Shown one piece after another: positions 1 through 14,513 of a stretch of 64,000 nt of DNA. The translations under genes were made by a program, and so were the position numbers. This DNA is from Punica granatum (Eukaryota; Streptophyta; Magnoliopsida; Myrtales; Lythraceae). A model generated the notes under the pieces. The model searched no databases and was not told the origin of the DNA. It saw nothing but the letters and a program-made list of their open reading frames with translations. Each line of letters begins with the position of its first letter. The first letter of the stretch is position 1. The stretch covers positions 27,648,605 to 27,712,604 of the forward strand of contig NC_045130.1 of assembly GCF_007655135.1 (NCBI RefSeq). The letters are read 5' to 3'.

Positions 1-1480
1 CTTTGATGGATTAGTGATCCTTTCCAGTTGGCTCGAAATTGCTCAATCTTAGTCTCTATCAGCAAAATCTTAGGATAGAGTTTATTAGAGATGTCCACCG
101 TCACACAATCCTCAATCCGCAACGCAGGATTTGTTCTCTAGGTCCTCTGTATGCCATCCGTCTCCTTTCTATTAAGATCTCCCTAAACTCTGGTGATCAC
201 CACACTTTGGTTGGCTTGGTCAACATCAACCTCATCATTTATCTCTCCTAGTATTCTCTTGGCCATCTTGACACTATGATCAAGTTGGTCAGCCTTTTCC
301 ATCGACCGTTTGCCACTCTCTTCTGTGCCGCTCTTGCTCTCCATAATAACTACTAAACTTTATTCTTTTACCCTTATAAAAAAAAAAGAGAAGAGATTTT
401 CAAAGTTCAAACCTTTTCATAGTATTATTCACATTCCCAAACACATTATGATCATTCAACGCATGTCACAGTCCAAACACTTAAGATAATTACAAGACAA
501 ACCGAAAGGTCAAGTAGCTCGAGATCAACTTGAAGTTTAAAGTCTAACTCAAATCCAAAAACAAAACATATGCAATGCAAATTATGATATAAAACACAAA
601 CCATTCAAATGAAAAATAAGTTCAATACATATGTAATCCATCAAAACAGAAGGCGAAGATCAAATCCAAATCCAATCGAGTTCTTCTTCCTACACTTCAA
701 AAATCGAACTTTCTTCTTGTGATCTTCATCTTCTCTAAAAACATGTCCTAAATCAGTAATTAAAATTTAGCATAGTCCAAATCGGCAACCAGTTACTAAT
801 CAAAAGTCATAGCCATACTCTCCACTAATTAGCAGTTAAGTAACTGCATTAAAAAGCTACAATTCACCAGCAAAACCAGTTACTTACCAGCAAGCAATAG
901 CTCAGAAGCTTGGGAATGGTTGCTCGTGGGCTTCGCTCAACTTAGGGGAATGGCAGCTCCTGGGTTGAGAGAGTCAGACTAGCGGACCAAGAGACAAGCA
1001 CAGATGGAGAGTGGAGACGAGCACTGATGTAGAGTGGAGTTAGGCACAAGTTGAATCCAAGGGTCCAAGAATCAAAAGCACTGCTCAGTGGAGGCGAGCG
1101 CGAACTGAATGGCAGCTGGTGCTGGTATTACTTATAGCATCTACAGTGCAAGTGCCTCCTTTGGGTGTCAAAAGGGCCCCACTGAATGCTATATCGGCAC
1201 CACATCAAAAAGTAATGTTTCCCACTCATGGAGGCACTAACCCCAAAAATGCCATTCCAATGTAAGGCAACAACTTTGGATGCCCATAAGGACGGGTGAC
1301 ACACTTTTTATATTAAGTGCATGAATAAATGTTGTGTAATAAAACTAATTTACTTCAATTATAAAAAATAATTTAATTAATTAAAATTATTAAAAAAATA
1401 AATTTAAGAAAAAATTAAAAACATTTATTGATTAAACTAAGAATATTACATCACAAATGGCCACATTTCATTCATTAAAA
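1..1480. other. Intergenic, no gene recognised
   Basis: No open frame here resembles a known protein. The minus strand of about 180-345 has a short open frame of roughly 50 codons that I do not recognise. From about 1140 to 1330 the sequence changes character, with blocks such as GGGCCCCACT. This may be the terminal part of the PIF/Harbinger relic that follows, but I could not pair it with a matching far end. Confidence 0.4.
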
Positions 1481-1489
1481 TATTACATA

Positions 1490-2390
1490 AAATTTAACAG
1501 TTATTGTGGAATTGATAGATATGTTCCACCAAGTCCGTTTGTAATAGTTGATGTGACATTACGAATGTGCGCTCCATGTCCTTATGTAGAGATTCTTGAA
1601 ATTTTGCAACAACGGTCTCTTCTCTCCTTGCAGTCGGGGAATTGTCACGAATGTCGCTCCTTTGGGATATATCATATGTTAAATAATATCCCATGGTATA
1701 ATTGTTACCATTGATAGTGTATTTACTTCTGGAGCGCAACCTTTCATCACATCATCAAGCACCAGTGACTGGTCTAAAACATTGATGTTGTTGTTCGACC
1801 TAGCTACTTCGAAAAATGCATGCCATATTCAAAGGCCAAGTGAAGTCACTATTTCAAGTATTATAGTTGCAACACCACGGTAACCACTCATGTAGATACT
1901 TTTTCAAACTTTTGGATAATTCTTCCATTGCCACAGCATGCAATTATTGCTATCGAATTTTCTATGTATGTCATGGACCTCCCCATCCATAGTAGGCGTT
2001 GGACATCATTTACATTTGACTTCCGCAAGTCTTCATTTTCGAAAATCAAAATCACACCTTCGACGGACTTTTCTAAATATTCAATTGCTCTGCCTCGGCC
2101 TATCCACATGTAATCGTCAATGGTGTCAGCTCAAACTCCGTAGGCTAATTTATATGCGTGGTAGATGTGAATTTTTGCAGCAAGATAAACCTCTGTTGGA
2201 AATAAGGATCGACACTTGAGAGACATTCCACAATGCGTAGGAAGACATGCTTTCGCATTCGAAACCTATGCCGTAATATCTTAGGAGGGTACACTGGCTC
2301 GTCAGCAAAGTAGACCCTCTGTAGGCAATCTTCGGCTACACGAACTTCGTTTATCGTCTTAAGAGAGCTGGAAGAAGAGTTTGCCTCATA
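1490..2390 (-). pseudogene. PIF/Harbinger-type transposase remnant
   Basis: Read on the minus strand from about 2390 down to 1490, successive short frames give pieces in the same order as plant PIF/Harbinger (HARBI1/ALP1-like) transposases. First comes a stretch with PVYPP, RHRFRMRKHVFLRIVECLS and FQQR. Next is LRKSNVNDVQRLL, then WHAFFEVARSNNNINVLDQS, and finally YTINGNNYTMGYYL with a downstream KDMERTF. These correspond to the N-terminal helix-turn-helix-like part, the start of the DDE catalytic domain and its later conserved region. The pieces lie in different frames and are broken by stops, so no transposase can be made. The middle part that normally carries the GSLDCMHW block is badly worn. 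This is a dead copy. The superfamily call is fairly secure; the element's boundaries are not known. Confidence 0.72.
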
Positions 2391-2416
2391 TATTTGCTCG
2401 AGCTGTTCTCTCTTTT

Positions 2417-2442
2417 TTTAATATATATATATATATATATAA
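2417..2442. repeat. (AT)n microsatellite
   Basis: A run of alternating T and A abuts the left arm of the TIR element that begins near 2446. Confidence 0.8.
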
Positions 2443-2445
2443 TAT

Positions 2446-3083
2446 GAAAAATTACACTGTACAACATGAGATTCTGACTTTTTGATCGCACAACAAATAC
2501 TGCGGTAATTTCACCACACAACATAATATTTTGAAAAATTTTCCCACATAGCGCGTAGTCAGCTTTCCCTCAATGAGTGGATGGAAAACTAACCAGGCAC
2601 AATGTTTTAAATTCGCATTCAAACGTGAACAATTGTGGATCCCATTCACACAATTGGCTTTTTATATGGTAAAGCACGGTAATTTATTTTTCACCCTAAA
2701 GCATAATATTTGGCTTTTCAGCACAACATGACAATTTGACTTTTTTCACTATACAACACAATAATTTGAAGTTTTACGGTACAATATGATAATTGCTTGC
2801 ATTTTCCTTGAGGAAGATTTCATCGCATAACATGAGAATTTGGCTTTTCTCATCTTACAACACGATACAACATGATAACTAATGGGCCCCACAAATGTCC
2901 ATGTTTACACGGGGACCCCAAAAAATTATGCTACTTCAGATTTCTGTCCACCCATTAGCAAAAAATTGGCAGTGTTTTGTGAGATGAAAAATTTTCAAAA
3001 TATCGTGTTGTGTGGTAATATTGCAAAGATTTTTGTTGTGCAGTGAAAAAATTTCGAAATCTCGTGTTATACGGTGTAATTTG
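2446..3083. mobile_element. TIR (MITE-like) element with degenerate internal repeats
   Basis: The two ends are long imperfect inverted repeats. The left arm begins near AAATTACACTGTACAACATG, and the reverse complement of the right arm begins AAATTACACCGTATAACACG. Similarity continues for roughly 100 bp through a CACCACACAACA..ATATTTTGAAAA block. The interior contains several diverged copies of a unit resembling CACAACATGATAATTTGGC. No protein is encoded. I could not find a clean target-site duplication, so the superfamily is open, though the arm length suggests a Mutator-like MITE. Related arms occur near 15990-16882. Confidence 0.65.
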
Positions 3084-3124
3084 CTGTTATAATTGTAACT
3101 AAAAGAAAATAAGATTTTTTTCAA

Positions 3125-3292
3125 TGTGCATCGTGGTATCCGGAAGCTCAATGGCTTCCCGACTAATCCAATTAAGTTGGGTTTTCAGCATGATTTTTCT
3201 TCATTCACAAGACTCAAACCCAAGACCTTGCTTAAGGGGAATAAATATCGAACTATTTGAAACAATCCAGATGTCGGTTCAAACCTGATGGG
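3125..3292 (-). mobile_element. Au-like SINE
   Basis: On the minus strand the segment holds a tRNA-like B-box region (GGGTTTGAGTCTTG) and ends with GATTAGTCGGGAAGCC, a short spacer and CTTCCGGATACCAC. This TTAGTCGG...CCGGATACC end is typical of the plant Au SINE family. A run of A on the minus strand (T on plus, near 3113-3120) follows about ten bases beyond. A diverged relative lies at 47080-47255. Confidence 0.55.
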
Positions 3293-3438
3293 AAGTTTTA
3301 TCACCAGCAAGAACCGTAATATAAGAGGTAAAAAAAAGAAAGGAAGATGTCAAAAATAAAGAATATAGACCATAGTCTTAGGATAGAATCATAGAAACTT
3401 GACCCGAGATATACATTACTAGCAGAAAGTGACGTGCA

Positions 3439-6476
<3,038 letters not shown>

Positions 6477-7140
6477 AATATCAATTTGCATGCAGTCTTT
6501 GTGTTCTGCTCTTAATTAGTTCTTCTCTTTGTATTGGGGTTTTCTTCTTCTTTGAGCTGGATATATACATGTACATGCAAATGCCTTGCTACGACTTTTC
6601 CAGAGAAGATCTATTCAACATTAGAAGCAACTGATCCAAAGAGAAAAAACAAGTAAAGGAAAATGAGCCAATAATAATGTAACTATCTAATTTGGTATGC
6701 AATCTCTTTCTCTCTCTCTAGTTGTTGGGCATTGGAACAAGGTACCATGAATGCATTCTTAATATTATATGTTCAATATTATTATAAGGAAGGTCTGTAT
6801 GGACCTAATCAATGTTCTAGGGTTAATATTAATTGGACTTTTTTATCAAGTTAAATGACATAATCAAGCTCTAAGGCATGACGTCTAGATACTCAGATCA
6901 AAGACGGTTTAAATTAAGTTTTGACTAAACTTTAGAAAATTTACTTAGTTAAACGTTTATAAGTTTTCTGACTATGGCACTGCCATTCTGTCCCCGTTTT
7001 ACCTACTCGAGGTTCCCTTCATGTACTCAGATGAGTTATTCAATAAAAATTCTATTTATGACCGAGAAAAGGAAAAATTATCTATTGGCTGACATCAAAA
7101 TAAACCAAACATCGTTCTTTGGGTAGCAATTAAGCCGAAC
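6477..7140. other. OPR upstream region, no gene
   Basis: This is the 5' flank of the OPR-like gene on the minus strand. It holds the TATA-like word at 6561-6568, about 85 bases before the ATG, and a short CT-rich stretch near 6707-6720. I see no coding sequence. Confidence 0.5.
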
Positions 7141-7144
7141 TTTA

Positions 7145-7335
7145 TATAACAGTTTAGGAATAAAAAAAAGTATTGGCTTAGTAGTAAGCAATTCCATCTT
7201 AATAAAGAGGAGAACATAGATCGAGTCTCAAAAACTTGTTGGTAGAGAGAATAATATTTAATACTCGGTCTTCTAAAATTGCGAGAGCAATGTCTCCCAA
7301 AATTTTTTCAGTGAAAAATTTTTTAACTGGAAAAG
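7145..7335 (+). mobile_element. tRNA-derived SINE (family 2)
   Basis: A box-A-like word TTGGCTTAGTAGTAAG is followed about 55 bases later by a box-B-like word AGATCGAGTCTC, the internal RNA polymerase III promoter layout of a tRNA-derived SINE. The body then reads through GCGAGAGCAATGTCTCCC to an AT-rich end. A clearly related copy lies at 49525-49705, with matching box positions and a matching GAGAGTAATGCGTCCC block. Confidence 0.55.
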
Positions 7336-8189
7336 TAGATTGTGCATCAGCGCTATTCGCATGATTATCAGTGGGGTGATTTTAAAAGGAAAGAGAACTT
7401 TAGGGAGAAGAAAAGAAAAACAAAAAGATATAGCATATTTAAAGAATTAAAGTAGAACTGCTGAACTAGTCATATAACCTGCGTTGCACGGCATTTGCAA
7501 TTTTCTATTTTTTGTTAATTCGCGAGCATTGTAATTTTCTAGTTTTTGTTAATTTTTGCAGTAAAACTTGTAAATATTCATTGGAAAAATAAAATTAGCA
7601 AAATCTAGATTGTAGCTATTTTCCCTCTGTAAGTGAAATTCATTATTTACTGCATGAATGAATTGGTCAACCTACTTCTCTGAAGCATTGTTACAAAAAA
7701 ATTAGAAAACCTTTAATTTATTAATGCAACATGTGAAAGGACTCTAAAGTCTGTGCCATCGGGCCCTTACTTTTTATTTTTGTAGTTATTTTTTTTCTAA
7801 ATAAGTTCTAGAAAGACTTTATAATAGTAGTCGATCTTGTTTATAATTTATAAATTGTAATATAAATTAATGAATTTATTATTATTAGAGGTTCCTCATT
7901 TAGCATTATATATATATCTACAATGTATATATTAATGTCAGTAAGTGAAGAGTTGATCAATTAGAGGCTTTCAAAATCGCCCAACTTCTGGTGTGATAGA
8001 TTTTTGTTACATGAAAGGAGACCTTATTACACGATATTGGGGAGTTTATTTTAAATACCTACTGGGCTTTTTTCTGGCGCGTTACAGGTGTTTGTTTTAT
8101 ATATCTCTTAATCATATATTAATTTAATTACTTATGTATTAAAACACCAATTTTCTTATATTATAAATAATAATATTTTTAATTATTAA

Positions 8190-8390
8190 TTTTAAATTTC
8201 AAATAATAGTCTTCAATAATTTTTATTAAAATTAAAGTATATTTATTTTAATAACAATTAGAGTATGATAATAATTTTCTTATTTATAGAAATTTAAAAT
8301 AAGAATCTTCAATAATTTTTATTAAAATTAAAGTATAATTATTTAAATAATAATTAGAGTATAATAAATAATTTTCTTATTTATAGATGA
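8190..8390. repeat. Tandem duplication, about 95-bp unit
   Basis: Two adjacent near-identical copies share CTTCAATAATTTTTATTAAA, then AAAGTATA..ATTT and a final AATTTTCTTATTTATAGA. The unit lies in the AT-rich Helitron-like region and encodes nothing. Confidence 0.75.
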
Positions 8391-9369
8391 TATGTGATAT
8401 ATGATATAGGATGATGATTTATGAAATTTATTTTTAGTATCAGTCTTTTAATTTATTTAGTTTAAATTGTTTTTATAAAATTTACTTTTTTAATGGTTGG
8501 AAGCATTTGACTTTACACTAAATTTAAAAGGTTTAGGATAATTTTACAACTGATTCTCATATTTAATTTGTCATTTGTTATGTAAATATTTACTTAATCA
8601 TATGTACATTATCCAAGATCATTATATATATTTGACTGAAATATAGAAACCTGATTTTGTAATTCGTAATATAATATTTTCGAATAGTATATTATGATGT
8701 TCTCATTTAAAATACTTAATTTAAGTTTTTTAATAATTTTTGATAAAAAAGAAGTCACTTTTAGTAATTTATATTTCAATTCTATCTGTGCAATTGTGTA
8801 GACAATATGAGAACTTTGTTATACGATATATTTATTTTTGTTCATGTAAATTAAGTATAACTTTTATTTTTAGTATATTGATAGCATTTATTACAGGTAT
8901 TTATTATTTAGTTTAGTTTTTTTTTACTATATACTAGTGTTCTGCCCGTTTCACAAATTTGTTTTAATAAAACTATTCATGACTTTTAAAAACAAACTTA
9001 GTTTTTAAGTATAATCAAAGCTTTCAATGGTAACTGAATGTTTTGAATTATGAACCTAATATAATAAACTAATTTTAAATAGTTTAATGCATGTTTTCTA
9101 CCAATTTTCCAAATATAATTTCATATATTTATTTAATCGTTAATATTAATCAAATACATTCACAAAGAAAAAGTGCAAGTATTCCAATTTAATTTTGAAA
9201 ATATTATATTGTTAAATCCTTACTTTTATTAATTGATTTTTTACTTTTTATGTGACTCTCATTCGTAGAATTGGAGTTTGTATTATACATTTATGTGAAA
9301 TCCTACATGCAGATAACTAAATATTTCATTCAATACGTATGAAAATTTATTAATAAAATACTATATTAA

Positions 9370-9720
9370 AGTCATCACATTTACATATATAAATTTATAT
9401 ATATTGCATATTTTGCAATCAAAATCCTTATTTTTACATGATAAATTTGGTTTCCTTTTTATATGTGATTAATATTACATAAATAATTTATGTTTAAGTA
9501 GTATTTTGATTTTAATTTTGGAAATTTAAATTAATTTTTCCTATTATATATTGAAGATATCACGTTTAATATACAAATTTTATTTTGCACAATTCCAATA
9601 AAAAAATCCTTATTTTCAAATGATAAATTGATTTCTTATTTATATGTGATTATATTACATAAACAATATATCTTTAAGTAGTATTTTTTATTTTAATTTC
9701 AGAAACTCAAAGTTAGTTCT
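9370..9720. repeat. Tandem duplication, about 180-bp unit
   Basis: Two diverged adjacent copies share AATCCTTATTTT, then GATAAATTTGGTTTC-like and TATATGTGATTA..ATTACATAAA blocks, and finally TTTAAGTAGTATTTT. There is no coding capacity. Confidence 0.7.
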
Positions 9721-10001
9721 TTTTGTTTTTTAACTACATTAATATAAGAACATTTATTGAGTAGCATTTACTACTCAAGTAAATTTTAGTTATATATAGG
9801 ATATTATAGAAAATGTAATTACAGTCCTCCATCTATGGAATTCTGCATGTTCAATACTAAACTAATGATAAGATAAGTAAGCCCACATACGGAATATTGG
9901 TGGACTCATGGGCCAATTTCAGAACACTTACCTTTGGGCTCAATTTGTTCAACTAATCCTAAATACTCTTATCATCTCTGGCACGAAAATTTACATTTCA
10001 G

Positions 10002-10145
10002 CTATAAAAATAGATAGGACTTTTGATCATTAATTATAACATTTATTAATCTCAAGTTAGTTTTACATAATGTATAATAAAAATAGATAGGAATTTTGAT
10101 CATTAATTACAACATTTATTGATCTCAAGTTAATTTTATATAATT
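10002..10145. repeat. Tandem duplication, about 75-bp unit
   Basis: Two copies begin ATAAAAATAGATAGGA and continue through TTTTGATCATTAATTA to ATCTCAAGTTA. They lie close to the third Helitron-like terminus. Confidence 0.75.
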
Positions 10146-11259
10146 ATAGACAATAGACTAACAGTAAACAAGATTTAATTTTAATTTTATTAAAATTCAA
10201 CCTATAATTTTTAAATATATAAATATGCAAGTAAAAGCTATTAATTACACTATTATAATGCTATACTAGCTACTGCACCCTCATGGCGCGCGGAATTATT
10301 TATTTATTGAGCAAATAGTATATTTTAATTATTTAACTTGATCGTAAAAAATATTAATGAGTTTATGATTGTAGAATTTACTATTTGATAATCTACGAAT
10401 CAAATTTGAGTAGAAAATGTTCCCTTGTTCCATTAATTCAGCTCTAGTAAAGTACTTCATTTACAGAAATCGTATATTTACATATTTATTATATTTACTT
10501 AGTCCTTTTGGATCAACAATTTACTTCGTCTTTTATCTAATGCATTGTGTGGTTTTTTAGGCATATATATTAATATATGTTATTACAAAACCAGTATTTA
10601 TATTATTATTTCTAAATTCTTTTGCAACAATTTGTCTTTCCCTATAATTTATCAATATCTTTGCTTAATTTATCTGTCTAGGTAATTTTTTGATCAAATT
10701 AAAGTATGCCATCCAAAGGACAAAATTTTGTAAGTTATCTATAGAAAGTTTTGATTATTAAAGTTTTTCTCGATATTATCTTTTAATTGGTAATTGACAT
10801 TGTTTATTTTACTCTAAACATTTTTCTTTTAATGAGAGTTATAAAATTGTACATATATTTATTGTAAACATAGGAAGTGTAAAAAAATTAAATTTCCGAA
10901 AAACCTTTATACATTTTCGAGCAGATATCTACTTACTCTTATTTAAATTTTATCCAGCAAAAAAAAATCGTCAGCACTCTTTAAGATAATAAGACAAAAT
11001 CCAATATGTTTGTGTTGTTTGATATTTATATTGGTAAAAAATTAGAGATGATCTGCCGCTTCAGCTAATGTTTCCTGCAGATCAATGGTGCCTTGCGTTC
11101 CTTTTCCGAGTTTTCTCCTTTGACTGATGGTTGGTCGAATAGAGATTCGAAAAAATCAAAATTTTCTTTCGGAGCCACCGCTTCATGTTATTATAATTAG
11201 CATGCGAAAAGTTAGTAAATGAGAAGCTCTTATATAGATAGATAGATTTACCATAATAA

Positions 11260-12480
11260 TTATTATAACATCAATAATAATAATAATAATAACATCAATA
11301 ATAATAACAACAATAACAACAGCAATATTAATAAATTATTTCATTTAGATTAATAATAATTATACCTAGATATATAGATTTGATGATGTCATCATTATCA
11401 TTTTTTTAGTGAAACTAACGGAAATATTAGACATATGAAAAGTTGGTGAATGAGAAGTTTTCATTTCAAATTTTTGGACAAATGGCATATATTAGTGAAC
11501 ACCCCGAGAATTATATATTATATATAGATTGGATTAATAACAATTATAGTTAGATATATAGATTTGATGATGATAACAATAATGATGATTGATCATAATA
11601 ATAATTATTATCGAACAGGCAAATTGGACCAGCAGTTGAAAGTTCAGCAGCTGGTCCCGTAGCCGTTGGATCTCATTAATGACATCCAACGGTGAAGATT
11701 GAGACCGGCAGCTTGTATTGCCGGTCTCACCGCCCTTCCCTCAATTGTCTTTCTTTTTTTTTTTTTTTTGGCCTCCCCTCACCAACCTAAAAAGCAATTT
11801 CTCCGCCCAGAATTAAATATAGATATATATATATATATATATTTGTGTTATATAATATAAATAATATATATTTTATACAATAGTAATAGTAATAATATAA
11901 TAAAAGGTAATAATATATTATTAAATAATAATAATAAAATCTGTATCTAAATATGGTATATTATATTAAATAATATAAGTACGAAATTTTTTTATAATTC
12001 TAGTGGATTGATAGGGACCGGATCCCCAAAAAATTCAATGAAAGATTAAATCGACAAAAGGTCAGAAAAGTTTGTAGACTCGCGTATGTAGATTCGACTA
12101 GCGGTGTTGGTTCGTATGTCCACGGGTAAATGAGGCTTTACAAGTTATTTTTACCATGAGAATGAATCTGTAGACTACAAAGTGTTTTTCTTTAATTTTC
12201 TGAACACTCTACTTTAACACATTATGTGATCTTATACAAAAAAAAAATGAATCGGCATATAAATTCCATATAGGAAAGAATTCAACTTAAAAAGGAATAG
12301 AAACTAGCCAAATTTGATTCTAATTAGTTTAGGGCAAGTTATGAGATTAGGTAGGATGAAATTTGTCCTATCCAAATCAGAATGGTGCGATTTATTCCAA
12401 CCTCAAATTTCAAATATGCGGTTTGTCTCAAAATAAATATTAAATAAATAAATAACTACATACATAATCACTCAAATCTA
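11260..12480. other. AT-rich intergenic region
   Basis: This stretch holds AAT/ATA trinucleotide runs near 11275-11330. A segment of about 50 bp containing AGATATATAGATTTGATGAT occurs twice (about 11342 and 11526). A further microsatellite lies at 11820-11842. At 11630-11800 there is a more complex segment with a small inverted pair GAGACCGGCA/TGCCGGTCTC. I see no gene. Confidence 0.5.
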
Positions 12481-12485
12481 GTATG

Positions 12486-13440
12486 AGCTTGTAGAAGCTT
12501 CGTTGTCTTTCAGAAGGATCTCAAATTGGTTTGACCAAGTTATGGAGGTGAGCACCGAACTAATCGATCACCGAAACAAGTGAAACACCATCCGCAATGA
12601 GAGATATTGAGCAAGTGAAGTTAACATGAGCAGTATCCTCAAATTTAATGCCTAAAATGGAAAGCTATCGCGCTCATTCTCTCAGAAAATGCCGAATCAA
12701 AGGAGGCACCAAGGCAATGAAGGCAATGAAGGGAGAGCGCCGAAGGGAAAGGGGAGAAGGAGGCACCAAGGCAATGAAGGAGACGAGGGTATAGGCGGCG
12801 CAAAGAGTATAGAAGATATCGTCCTGCCAGCAAGGGGAGTCGTTGATCTCGTCATACCTGCTACCGAGCAGAGCACCGACATCAACCGGCGACACCACCG
12901 CCAGTCCGACTCTAATCCTCCCCATTCACAAGCACCTCTGAGGACGCCGAATTCAACTTCAGCAACACTCATAACAGAAGACAATAGAGCGGGAATAGGA
13001 GAGAAGATGCTGAGAGAAGTGGAGAGGGGAACCGAACGATCACCGTGGACCAGCTCGTCCTCTTTTTTCTCCCTCCTTCTCCTTTGCCACTGCCCCTCTG
13101 CGCTCTTCACTCTCGCCCCATTGAAGAGCTGCCAGAAGACAACGAAGCTTCTACAAGCTGCTGGTAGTTTCGTTGGAGGCTCCAATGCAGATGAGCCAAG
13201 AGACGGAGGGGTGAACGAGGAGGAAGATGGCCTCGCCTCTATTAATGGTGGAGAGGGTGACAATGATGACGGGGATGGTGACGGCGATGATGGAGATGAC
13301 AGCATTGGTGGTGGAGATCGAAGTGACGGTGGTGGAGATAAGTTTGGAAGAGAGATGGCAATGGAGACGACTTGGGTATGGCGGTGGAGAGGGCTCGGCG
13401 AAGGAGACAACTCAGCCATGGAGTAGGAGATGGCTCTGAT
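12486..13440. other. GC-rich block, coding status doubtful
   Basis: This compositional island has long open frames on both strands: plus 12689-13426 (245 codons) and minus 12697-13419 (240 codons). Neither shows a domain I recognise. The plus frame is rich in Gly, Asp and Glu, while the minus frame is rich in Ser and Pro. Such mirror frames are expected from a low-complexity GC-rich sequence, for example the GATGG/CCATC-rich part at 13240-13350. The block holds a short direct repeat GGAGGCACCAAGGCAATGAA (about 12700 and 12760) and one arm of a 24-bp inverted repeat whose partner is at 12486. It could be a captured gene fragment inside a transposon. I would not call it a gene. Confidence 0.35.
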
Positions 13441-13456
13441 TCCGATTTTGATCTTA

Positions 13457-14513
13457 GGTTACATTTGTTTCGCTAGAATGAAATTGATACAAAATAAAAT
13501 AGATATGAATTAGAATAAATAAGGAACATAATAAAAATTATGATAAACTTTTATTTGTTTGATTGGATGGAATAACGAAATTAATGACTTAAATTTTATA
13601 TTTGGTTGATCGAAATACACAGAAAATATAACATGTTTCAAAGCCAAAAGACACATATATCCCTGATTTTAAATATTACAATAATGTAAAATAAAAAATA
13701 AAAAAAAAAAATAAAATAAAAAGGCCACTGTTCATCTTCTTTTTTGAAGATGAAGAGCAGTACTAACAACCAAGGATAAGGTCGGGCCTGAGATCCCGAG
13801 CCCTGGTTTCATGGCCGAACTCCATCTCAGCCAAACTCCCTCCCACATTTCGTGGATCTGCAGCCCCACACATTGCCGGCATTCCCCTTCCCTCACCCCC
13901 CCTTGGGTTTCCCTCCTACTCCCCCGTAGCGGCCCTACCGCCTGCGCTAATTTTCTAGAGCCATGCGATCTCTCGCTCCCAACTCTCACTGTAATGGGAA
14001 ACCGCATCGGTCCGGGATGCTCCCCCGGAATAACCCTATCCATCTCCTATGGCCGGCTTGTGGGGTGTCTTGCGAGCTCCGGGCTTTATCTTTTTGACAA
14101 TGGTATGTGTCGGCTCTAGTTCTCGGAAAGAAGATACCCCCTCCAGTGTTGCTCCTCCTTTCTCTTCTCAGCTCGCTGCTTCTCTGCTCAAGTCTCGGCA
14201 GAATGAGGGGGACGGAGCCGCGAGGCACTTAACATCAACCGTCGTTAAAGGTGGAGCTTGGGAGGCAGCAACGCGGAGCAGCAGTGATGGTGGAGGGCCG
14301 AGCTGAGGGCAAGATGGGAATTATGCTCTATATTCCCAACGAGAATAGCTATGAGGGGGGTGGAGTTGGGCATGGCCACTCTCCTCCTATGGAGGATGGA
14401 ATGTCCCATCCGAAATCACTATTCTAATTCCGGATACAAACAAATGCAGCAATAAAACCGGGCGCGGAATAGATTCGGAATGGAATGCAATTTCCGCCCA
14501 ACCAAACATAGCC
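13457..14513. mobile_element. Tourist/PIF-Harbinger-like element
   Basis: The ends are GGTTACATTTG on the left and the inverted form CAAACATAGCC on the right, each bordered by TTA (13454-13456 and 14514-14516). TTA target duplication with GG...TTTG termini is typical of PIF/Harbinger (Tourist) elements. The next bases inside both ends also pair imperfectly (AGAATGAAATTG against CAATTTCC-like words). The interior includes a strong hairpin at 13727-13762 (ACTGTTCATCTTCTT against AAGATGAAGAGCAGT) and a GC-rich segment with short frames but no transposase, so the element is non-autonomous. Confidence 0.62.

Larger units (their letters stand above)
7466..11246 (-). mobile_element. Non-autonomous Helitron candidate (stacked)
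   Basis: On the minus strand the segment begins TCTATCTATCTATATAAGAG after an A at 11247. It ends with a small GC-rich hairpin (CCGTGCAACGCAGG, plus 7479-7492) about ten bases before CTAG, with a T following at 7465. TC...hairpin...CTRR inserted between A and T is the Helitron signature. Two more endings of the same kind and orientation lie inside, with CTAG at 8934-8937 after CGGGCAGAAC and at 10266-10269 after a GC-rich word, so several copies may be stacked. The interior is AT-rich, contains tandem duplications and shows no Rep/helicase. I have only the terminal motifs, so boundaries and copy number are tentative. Confidence 0.42.

Noticed and set aside
1..350. Short open frame of roughly 50 codons on the minus strand near the left edge
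   Set aside because: No recognisable domain, the sequence is cut by the window edge and the frame is short, so it cannot be told from chance.
12689..13426. 245-codon plus-strand frame as a new gene
   Set aside because: An equally long frame lies on the other strand, both are low-complexity, and there is no domain or splice evidence.
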